A stretch of 11,783 nt of DNA, taken from NCBI GenBank assembly GCA_003531115.1, contig DQHT01000106.1, positions 244 through 12,026 on the forward strand, read 5' to 3'. The position numbers were made by a program, and so were the translations under genes. The notes under the pieces were generated by a model. The model saw only the letters and a list, made by a program, of their open reading frames with translations, was not told the origin of the DNA and made no database searches. This stretch comes from Bacteroidota bacterium (GTDB lineage: Bacteria > Bacteroidota > Bacteroidia > UBA8524). Of the stretch, positions 1 through 5,349 are shown one piece after another. Every line of letters starts with the position of its first letter. Within the stretch, counting starts at the first letter, position 1.

Positions 1-173
1 GCTCAGCAAACGGACCATTTTATTCCCCTCAACTCCTCACCAAGTCCCCTCGTCTCCAAGTCCCCTCGTCTGAAGTCTCTGCTCGTCCGTTTACTTCGAC
101 AAGCTCAGCAAACGGACCATTTTATTCTCCTCACCCCCTCACCCAGTCTCCTCGTCTCCCAGTCCCCTCGTCT
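1..173. repeat. imperfect ~102-bp tandem repeat
   Basis: The 25-mer at 1-25 recurs at 103-127, and the CT-rich element AGTCCCCTCGTCT recurs at 43-55, 59-71, 145-157 (one mismatch) and 161-173. Both sets are offset by 102 bp, so the block is nearly two copies of one unit. Within each copy the CT-rich element is itself doubled with a 16-bp period. The first copy begins at the window edge, so the array probably extends to the left. No ORF with coding character lies here. The array sits just beyond the 3' end of hutI. I read it as an intergenic repeat family, not a gene. Confidence 0.85.
85..117. repeat. REP-like inverted repeat with CTTCGACAAGCTCAG core
   Basis: GTCCGTTT at 85-92 pairs perfectly with AAACGGAC at 110-117, leaving a 17-nt loop that contains CTTCGACAAGCTCAG (94-108). 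As I recall, this core is a frequent dispersed intergenic motif in Bacteroidetes and some other bacteria. The right half of the same element, including AAACGGAC, is present at 1-15, which suggests a second copy cut by the window edge. No T-tract follows on the hutI strand, so it does not look like a normal intrinsic terminator for hutI. Confidence 0.7.
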
Positions 174-176
174 TCC

Positions 177-1418
177 CTAATGCCCCTTGATCATCACCTT
201 ATCGATCCACTCCGACCCAAAAGAATAGGGTATCCATGCCAATGAAGGAATCTTTTTCGTGATAATGAGGTTGGCAAATTTTCCTTTGCTGATACTGCCG
301 AGTTCCTTTTCGAGACCCATGGCGTAAGCGGCATTTAAGGTTACAGCGTTAAATACTTCTTCGGGCAATAGTTTCATTTGGATACAGGCCAGGCTCACTA
401 CAAAACCCATCTTTCCGCTCGGGGAGGAGCCGGGATTATAATCGGAAGCCAATGCCAGGGGCAAACCGGCTTCGATGATCTGGCGGCCGGGGGTGTAGGG
501 CATCCTCAGATAGAAGGAACAATTAGGAAGTCCAACGGGCATGGTTTTGCTTCCTTTTAATGCTTCAATTTCCTCCTCGCCCATATGCTCAAGGTGGTCT
601 ACACTGAGGGCGCCGGTTTTAACGGCAACCTGAACGCCTCCTGAATTCCCAAGTTGATTTCCATGGATTTTCGGAATCAATCCATGCTTTTTCCCGGCAT
701 TAACTATACGTTCTGTCTCTTCCGGTGTATAAAATCCTTGTTCACAAAACACATCAATAAAATCTGCCAGGCCCTCTTTGGCAATGGCGGGCAACATCTC
801 GTCGATGATGAGTTTGATATACCCCTCCCGGTTGTTTTTGTATTCGGCAGGGAAGGTATGGGCCCCAAGAAAGGTGGCTTTGATCGGAATGGGAGCAATG
901 TTCTTCAGCCGCTTAATAACCCGCAGCATTTTGAGCTCATCCTCCACCGTCAGTCCATACCCGCTTTTAATTTCCAATGCACCGGTACCCAAAGCGATCA
1001 CCTCCTGCAGGCGGTCGAGGGCGAGGCGGTACAGCTCTTTTTCCGGCATTTTTTGCAGTTTGGCAGCCGAGTTCAGAATACCTCCACCGGCAGCGGCGAT
1101 CTCTTCGTAGGTTTTACCCTGAATTTTCATTACAAATTCCTCTTCGCGGCTGGCGGCAAAAACGAGGTGGCTGTGGGAATCGACAAAAGCGGGGATAACG
1201 ATCTTTCCGGCTGCATCGATAATGCGGTCGCTGTCGTGGGCAGAGTGCTGGCCATCCACATCGGGCATACGTCCGTAATCTTCAATACGCTGGTCACGAA
1301 TAAGGACCCAGGCATTTTCTATATAGGGAAAGTCAGCCATTTCCTTTCCCGCCCGGAAGGGTTTGTTGGCTTCTTCAATGCCATACAGGCGATGAATATT
1401 TCGAATGAGGGTTAACAT
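177..1418 (-). CDS. hutI: imidazolonepropionase (histidine degradation)
   Basis: This cytosolic amidohydrolase converts 4-imidazolone-5-propanoate to N-formimino-L-glutamate, the third step of histidine catabolism. The 413-residue product has the usual family length. It carries the metal-binding HxH in VDSHSH (H82, H84), KSGYGL, LGAH (H187), a metal His in KIHGNQ (H252), DHLEH (H275) and the metal Asp in LASDYNPG (D326). Three residues after H252 is Gln where characterised enzymes, as I recall, have Glu. An in-frame TTG at 1430 would add four residues. I chose the ATG at 1416-1418 because that TTG lies inside the candidate -7 element (1428-1435). No hutH, hutU or hutG is adjacent, so the rest of the pathway is encoded elsewhere. 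Divergent from the carbonic anhydrase-like gene, 64 nt between starts. Confidence 0.95.
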   Translation of the reverse strand: MLTLIRNIHRLYGIEEANKPFRAGKEMADFPYIENAWVLIRDQRIEDYGRMPDVDGQHSAHDSDRIIDAAGKIVIPAFVDSHSHLVFAASREEEFVMKIQGKTYEEIAAAGGGILNSAAKLQKMPEKELYRLALDRLQEVIALGTGALEIKSGYGLTVEDELKMLRVIKRLKNIAPIPIKATFLGAHTFPAEYKNNREGYIKLIIDEMLPAIAKEGLADFIDVFCEQGFYTPEETERIVNAGKKHGLIPKIHGNQLGNSGGVQVAVKTGALSVDHLEHMGEEEIEALKGSKTMPVGLPNCSFYLRMPYTPGRQIIEAGLPLALASDYNPGSSPSGKMGFVVSLACIQMKLLPEEVFNAVTLNAAYAMGLEKELGSISKGKFANLIITKKIPSLAWIPYSFGSEWIDKVMIKGH

Positions 1419-1427
1419 CTTGCTTTG

Positions 1428-1435
1428 CAAAAATG
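1428..1435 (-). promoter_or_regulatory. weak -7 element for hutI
   Basis: The minus strand reads CATTTTTG, matching five of the six fixed bases of TAnnTTTG. It ends 9 nt before the hutI ATG. I see no matching -33 TTTG at 19-21 nt upstream. It is supported mainly by the same placement at other starts in this window. Confidence 0.3.
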
Positions 1436-1470
1436 CGCATATTCGAACGGGGAATCAAAATCTTAATCAG

Positions 1471-1478
1471 TAAATTCG
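1471..1478 (+). promoter_or_regulatory. weak -7 element for the gamma-CA-like gene
   Basis: TAAATTCG matches five of the six fixed bases of TAnnTTTG and ends 4 nt before the ATG at 1483. No -33 TTTG is visible at the expected distance. If used, the mRNA would start at or next to the start codon. Confidence 0.25.
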
Positions 1479-1482
1479 AAAC

Positions 1483-1992
1483 ATGACAACAGCAGAGCGC
1501 CTTCACAAAAAACTGGTCCATGGAAAAGACCTCTTTGTCGCCAATACCGCCACCGTGATCGGGGATGTGGAAATGGGCAATGATTGTTCCGTTTGGTTTG
1601 GAGCCGTTATTCGCGGCGACAGCGACAAGATCAGAATCGGCCATCGTACCAATATTCAGGACAATGCAGTAATTCATTGCGACCCGGGAGCCCCTGCCAT
1701 CATTGGCGATGATTGTGTGATTGGTCATCTGGCCATTGTGCACGGCGCCCAACTCGGAAATTGTGTACTGGTAGGAATGAATGCGACCATACTGAATCAT
1801 GCAATAATCGGCAACAACGTGATCATCGGCGCCAATGCACTGGTGACCTCCGGTACCGTTATCCCTGATAATACCATGGTGCTTGGCAGCCCCGGCAAAA
1901 CGGTCGGGATGTTAAGCGATGAGCAGATCGCCGGGATCAAGGAAAACGCTCGGGTGTATGTAAATAAGGCGAAGGAGTACCTTCATTTATGA
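1483..1992 (+). CDS. gamma-class carbonic anhydrase-like hexapeptide protein
   Basis: A 169-residue left-handed beta-helix protein of the gamma-carbonic anhydrase/YrdA/PaaY group, expected to be a trimer with metal sites at subunit interfaces. Hexapeptide repeats run from about residue 15 to 135 (for example IGDDCVIG, IGNNVIIG), followed by a C-terminal helix (about 143-167). All three metal histidines of Methanosarcina Cam can be aligned by spacing: H65, H82 and H87. The conserved R44, D46, N57 and Q59 are also present. The acidic proton-shuttle residues of Cam (Glu62, Glu84) are not: the aligned positions are S47 and about P68, as in many YrdA-type proteins. It probably binds metal, but carbonic anhydrase activity is uncertain. 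No acyltransferase partner is nearby. It is convergent with the arsC-like gene, and its stop codon overlaps the start of a 7-bp repeat array. No Shine-Dalgarno sequence precedes it. Confidence 0.9.
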   Translation: MTTAERLHKKLVHGKDLFVANTATVIGDVEMGNDCSVWFGAVIRGDSDKIRIGHRTNIQDNAVIHCDPGAPAIIGDDCVIGHLAIVHGAQLGNCVLVGMNATILNHAIIGNNVIIGANALVTSGTVIPDNTMVLGSPGKTVGMLSDEQIAGIKENARVYVNKAKEYLHL

Positions 1993-2032
1993 TTTATGAT
2001 TTATGATTTATGATTTGTGATTTGTGATTTTT
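1984..2032. repeat. 7-bp tandem repeat array (GATTTAT/GATTTGT)
   Basis: Consecutive heptamers are CATTTAT (1984), GATTTAT (1991, 1998, 2005), GATTTGT (2012, 2019) and GATTTTT (2026). The first units contain the last codons and the TGA stop (1990-1992) of the carbonic anhydrase-like gene. The rest fills most of the 58-nt gap to the convergent arsC-like gene. Copy-number change beyond the stop would not alter either protein. Confidence 0.9.
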
Positions 2033-2050
2033 TGGCCCATCTCACCATCT

Positions 2051-2389
2051 TCAAAGCAGTTCCAATACCCGCTCAGGTGGTCTGCCGATCACAGCCTTAC
2101 CATTATGGATAAAGATCGGCCTCTGGATAAGAATAGGATGTTTGACCATGGCTTCGATCCACTTGTCATCACTCAGCTTTTTGCCTTTGTACTTTTCTTT
2201 ATAGATATCCTCATTTTGCCGGATCAGGTCATGCGGTGGGATTCCCAGCATGGCGATGAGGGTGCGGAGTTCTGCGGCAGTAGGTACCGCCTTCAGGTAT
2301 TCGTGAATTTCGGGGACGATCCCTTTTTCCTTCAATAAAGCTAAGCTTGCCCTGCTTGTGCTGCAGCGCGGGTTATGATACAATTCCAT
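2051..2389 (-). CDS. arsC: ArsC/YfgD-family arsenate reductase-like protein
   Basis: A 112-residue thioredoxin-fold protein of the glutaredoxin-dependent ArsC family. The N-terminal YHNPRCSTSR carries the catalytic Cys9. The three arginines that bind arsenate in E. coli ArsC have counterparts: R57 (LIRQNE), R90 (IQRPI) and R103 (IGRPPE). The C-terminus, GKAVIGRPPERVLELL, resembles E. coli YfgD more than plasmid ArsC. A true ArsC reduces arsenate to arsenite using glutathione and glutaredoxin. YfgD-type members are annotated this way by homology, and their substrate is less certain. No arsR, arsB or acr3 is adjacent, so there is no contextual support for an arsenic-resistance operon. The ATG at 2389 puts the conserved N-terminus at residue 1. 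There is no Shine-Dalgarno sequence, but an exact -7 element lies 5 nt upstream. Confidence 0.85.
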   Translation of the reverse strand: MELYHNPRCSTSRASLALLKEKGIVPEIHEYLKAVPTAAELRTLIAMLGIPPHDLIRQNEDIYKEKYKGKKLSDDKWIEAMVKHPILIQRPIFIHNGKAVIGRPPERVLELL

Positions 2390-2394
2390 CCATA

Positions 2395-2402
2395 CAAAAA
2401 TA
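2395..2402 (-). promoter_or_regulatory. -7 element TATTTTTG for the arsC-like gene
   Basis: This is an exact TAnnTTTG match on the minus strand, ending 5 nt before the ATG. No -33 TTTG is present at 19-21 nt upstream. Transcription from here would give an almost leaderless mRNA. Confidence 0.45.
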
Positions 2403-2500
2403 AGGGAAAACTGTCTTTAAAATTGGCCCGGGCATTTACTTTCCTGTGCAAAAGCGGATAACTTGACTCAGGCAGCGAAAAGCGGTATATATGTTGTCTA

Positions 2501-2508
2501 TATATTTG
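2501..2508 (+). promoter_or_regulatory. -7 element TATATTTG, plus strand
   Basis: This is an exact TAnnTTTG match, 6 nt before the ATG of the candidate 48-codon ORF. It overlaps an AT-rich dyad in which TATATAT (2486-2492) and TATATAT (2499-2505) flank GTTGTC. No -33 TTTG is present. The AT-richness makes a chance match more likely here than elsewhere. Confidence 0.35.
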
Positions 2509-2514
2509 AAAGCA

Positions 2515-2661
2515 ATGAATCCACACGCGTCACATATCCAGGCTTCAGTGGCTCCAAAACGTCAGGAGGGAAAGCAGTCCAGGGAAAAAATCCTGGAACA
2601 GCCCCATCGGGTTTCGTTAACCCCCGAAAATGACCCGGCGCCAAAACCGGCAAAAAGCTAA
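2515..2661 (+). CDS. candidate 48-residue hydrophilic small protein
   Basis: I do not recognise this ORF. It runs ATG to TAA and encodes a hydrophilic peptide with five Lys and three Arg, no membrane segment, and a Pro/Lys-rich tail ending PAPKPAKS. Support: it fills the otherwise unexplained gap between the arsC-like start and the 3' end of the kinase gene, it has an exact TAnnTTTG 6 nt upstream, and its base composition resembles coding DNA more than the AT-rich leader before it. Against: it is short, has no recognised homolog, and a 75-codon ORF in another frame on the minus strand (2498-2725) also covers it. Its stop overlaps the stop of the convergent kinase gene by 3 bp. It could be chance. 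Confidence 0.3.
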   Translation: MNPHASHIQASVAPKRQEGKQSREKILEQPHRVSLTPENDPAPKPAKS

Positions 2662-5300
2662 GGTTTATATTTAACCAGGGCTTCAAACAACTCATCCGGA
2701 CGGAAGGGTTTTGAAATAAAGTCATTCATACCCTGGTAGCGCGATTTGGTAGCTTTGTCCATCATCGCCGAAGCAGTTAGGGCGATAATCGGAATATTTT
2801 TATCAAATTCCCTGATCAGTCGGGTGGCCTCATACCCATCCATAACCGGCATCTGGATATCCATCAGAATGCAATCGTATTCTCCGTTTTTTACCATATC
2901 CACACCCAGTTCCCCGTTTTCGGCAACCTCACTCACAACGCCCCATTTTTTCATAAAATTCTGGCAAACAAACACGTTAACTAAATTGTCTTCCACAATA
3001 AGAACGCGCATTCCGTCTAATCCTTTTTCCAAATCCCTTGGTGTTTCTAAAGTCAATACTTCCTTCGCACTTAATCGTTCCAGTCTCAGATCGAACCAAA
3101 ATGCAGAACCCTCATTGATTTTTGAGCGCACTTCCAATTTTGAATCCATCAAACCCAGGAGACTTTGACAGATAGCCAGCCCTAATCCCGTACCACCAAA
3201 TTTTCGTGTTGAAGCGCTGGTAGCCTGGGTAAATTTATCAAAAAGTTTTGGTAAAAAGGACTCCTCTATCCCCATTCCGGAATCTTTTACCTCAAAACGC
3301 AAAACATCAAATTTTCCATCGGTCTTCACTTTATTCAGGTGTATGGAGATGGTGCCTTTTTGGGTAAACTTAACAGCATTGGAAATTAAGTTATTTAATA
3401 CCTGGCCGAGTCGTGTGCGGTCGCCCAGGTAAAATCCATTCGATCCCTCATCATGGCTGAATTCAAACTTATTTTGATGTTCCCTGGCCTTGTATTCATT
3501 TTCTTCGGTGATGGTCTCGAGGAGCTTTGCAGGACTGAAACTCTGCATGGTGAGTTCCAGCTTTCCGGCCTCCATTTTATTGTAGTCGAGAATGTCATTG
3601 ATCAGGATGAGTAAATTTTCCGCTGAATTATTAAGCGTATTGATCATTTCCTTCAGGCCGGGATCTTTGTTTTCATCTTTTAATATATGCGAGATCCCGG
3701 TTACGGCATTGAGCGGAGTTCGTATCTCATGGCTCATCACCGAAAGAAAATCAGATTTGGCTCTGCTTGCTTCTTCGGCTTCTTCTTTAGCCTTTTGAAG
3801 CTTTTCGCCATTGATCTGGTTTTCGATGGATGAGGAAAGCACATTGGAAGCAAGTTTTAAAACATCCTGTACTTCCTGTGCGATCTCACGGTCATTTAGA
3901 CCCCAGAAAAATACCCAATAACCAATAACTTTTCGCTCCAGGTCCAGGGGCAAAACAATAAAGGCATCGGTTCCCAGTTCGAAATAGTCGACCACGGGTT
4001 TATCCATCGAATAGGCATGAAGCTGGTTGGTCCAGGTTTGTTTCCAAATTCTGGATTCCGGGGTAATGACCCCGGTAAAGTACTTTTCATACTCCGGATC
4101 GGTACAGATAAAATTTCCATTGGCTTTGCATATCGTCCTGAAATTGGGTGCGTACTCCTTATACACACTCTGCCAATTGCTTCGGCGTAGCATCTCTTCA
4201 GCAAATCGCCCGCTCAGGCCCAACAATCCGGCCGATCTTTCCAGGGTGTTTTTTTGTTTGCGCCAGAGGGTGATATCCCTGAAATTCAGAATAAAACCTC
4301 GTTTTTCGTCATGCTCGTGTCCGATACGCTGCCCTTTTACCAGCACCCATTTTAGGGCACCTCTGGAAGGTAGGGCTATTTCAAGTTCAGGGCCTTCATT
4401 TCCTTCAAACTTGAGGTAGTCGAGCAATTCTGGTTCAGGGTTTTCTTTTATGGAATAGCAGAAATTCGAAAAATTCTGATTTTTTAAAATTCGTTTTCTT
4501 GGAAGAGCCTTTGCTTTGATATTCGACTCGATGATTTCGCCATTCCAGTCGAGGACCAATGCGGCATCGTTGAGATTCAGGAAAAGGCTTTGGTACGCCA
4601 GCGGAACATAGTTAAATAGTTTTTTCCGGAATATGACGATCATTCCGATAACCCCCGTAATGGTAAACCCAACCGGGGTGGGATCAAAACCCTTGATAGG
4701 ATTCATGCCGGTGATATAGGTAATGTTCCCAAACCAGGGAAACAAGGCCCCAACGATGATCAGGATCATGTTGGCGCGTAAAAGGGTGACGCTGCGAATG
4801 GCAGTGATGATCAATCGAATGGTTCCGGCCAGCAGACAGAAATAACTAACCGCCACCCACATCCAAAAAAGAGGTCCGTAGTGGTAGCTCAGTGCAAAGT
4901 CATTTGCCTCCATTTCCCACGACCTGTAAACCAAATGGTGGTATGAATTGGTGAATACAAAAAGTAAAAAAAGCGTACAAAAGGCAAACACCGCATAACG
5001 GAACCATACGGGTATATTCAGTTTAATTTGGGAATAGGTATAGATAAAACTTACCCATACGATCGGGGCTGTGATAATACCGATATAACTGAGTTGAGAA
5101 CAAAGCACTTTTATTTCATGGCTGTCGAACCAGTACTGGACAGCATCGCAGGTTGCCCACCACGAAATGGCAAACATGAGGAATGAAAAGTGAAGTGCCC
5201 CCGGGATCTTTTTCCGCTTCAGCGTGGAGATGGCAACAATTAATGCCAGACCAGCCGTGATGATCAGCAAAAATTGAAGGAGCTGGTTAGCAGAAATCAT
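2658..5300 (-). CDS. 7TM/PAS/GAF hybrid histidine kinase with receiver
   Basis: An 880-residue inner-membrane hybrid sensor kinase. Order: seven predicted membrane helices of the HisKA_7TM type (about 6-26, 36-56, 68-88, 100-118, 144-166, 176-194, 208-225), with the characteristic FDPTPVGF near 205-212; a PAS domain (about 236-345); a GAF-like domain (about 370-492); a short coiled coil; HisKA with phospho-acceptor H524 in SHEIRTP; HATPase with N-box N641, G1 DSGMGI (673-678) and G2 GGTGLGL (702-708); and a C-terminal receiver (about 765-878) with E770/D771, phospho-Asp D814, T842 and K864. All catalytic residues are intact. There is no DNA-binding or other output domain, so the phosphate must pass to an unlinked HPt or regulator, or the receiver may act as a phosphate sink. 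The signal is unknown. It lies 49 nt downstream of another hybrid kinase in the same direction, and an exact -7 element precedes it. Confidence 0.93.
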   Translation of the reverse strand: MISANQLLQFLLIITAGLALIVAISTLKRKKIPGALHFSFLMFAISWWATCDAVQYWFDSHEIKVLCSQLSYIGIITAPIVWVSFIYTYSQIKLNIPVWFRYAVFAFCTLFLLFVFTNSYHHLVYRSWEMEANDFALSYHYGPLFWMWVAVSYFCLLAGTIRLIITAIRSVTLLRANMILIIVGALFPWFGNITYITGMNPIKGFDPTPVGFTITGVIGMIVIFRKKLFNYVPLAYQSLFLNLNDAALVLDWNGEIIESNIKAKALPRKRILKNQNFSNFCYSIKENPEPELLDYLKFEGNEGPELEIALPSRGALKWVLVKGQRIGHEHDEKRGFILNFRDITLWRKQKNTLERSAGLLGLSGRFAEEMLRRSNWQSVYKEYAPNFRTICKANGNFICTDPEYEKYFTGVITPESRIWKQTWTNQLHAYSMDKPVVDYFELGTDAFIVLPLDLERKVIGYWVFFWGLNDREIAQEVQDVLKLASNVLSSSIENQINGEKLQKAKEEAEEASRAKSDFLSVMSHEIRTPLNAVTGISHILKDENKDPGLKEMINTLNNSAENLLILINDILDYNKMEAGKLELTMQSFSPAKLLETITEENEYKAREHQNKFEFSHDEGSNGFYLGDRTRLGQVLNNLISNAVKFTQKGTISIHLNKVKTDGKFDVLRFEVKDSGMGIEESFLPKLFDKFTQATSASTRKFGGTGLGLAICQSLLGLMDSKLEVRSKINEGSAFWFDLRLERLSAKEVLTLETPRDLEKGLDGMRVLIVEDNLVNVFVCQNFMKKWGVVSEVAENGELGVDMVKNGEYDCILMDIQMPVMDGYEATRLIREFDKNIPIIALTASAMMDKATKSRYQGMNDFISKPFRPDELFEALVKYKP

Positions 5301-5316
5301 TGTTAGAGAATACTTC

Positions 5317-5324
5317 CAAATTTA
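5317..5324 (-). promoter_or_regulatory. -7 element TAAATTTG before the 7TM kinase
   Basis: This is an exact TAnnTTTG match in the 49-nt gap between the two kinase genes, 16 nt before the ATG. TTGACA begins 13 nt further upstream (5340-5335), which is too close to be a standard -33 element. It may allow transcription independent of the upstream kinase. Confidence 0.45.
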
Positions 5325-5349
5325 GCCAGATTCTTGTCAAGTTCGCGGG

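Noticed and set aside
1..173. Possible CRISPR array
   Set aside because: The repeated unit is nearly identical over about 100 bp with no variable spacers, and no cas genes are present.
654..1415. 253-codon ORF on the plus strand
   Set aside because: It is antisense to hutI, has no recognisable domain, and hutI carries complete catalytic motifs on the other strand.
2051..2389. Arsenic-resistance operon
   Set aside because: Only the single ArsC/YfgD-family gene is present; no arsenite pump or ArsR regulator is adjacent.
2578..2627. Two weak hairpins (TCCAGG/CCTGGA and TCGGG/CCCGA) as a terminator for the 7TM kinase
   Set aside because: The stems are 5-6 bp, one needs bulges, and neither is followed by a T-tract on the minus strand. 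They also fall inside the candidate small ORF.
2498..2725. 75-codon minus-strand ORF at the end of the 7TM kinase
   Set aside because: It overlaps the receiver-domain codons of the kinase in another frame and has no recognised features.
5333..5340. TTGACA as an E. coli-type -35 box before the 7TM kinase
   Set aside because: The spacing of about 13 nt to TAAATTTG does not fit either sigma-70 (about 17 nt) or the Bacteroidetes -33/-7 pattern (about 19-21 nt).
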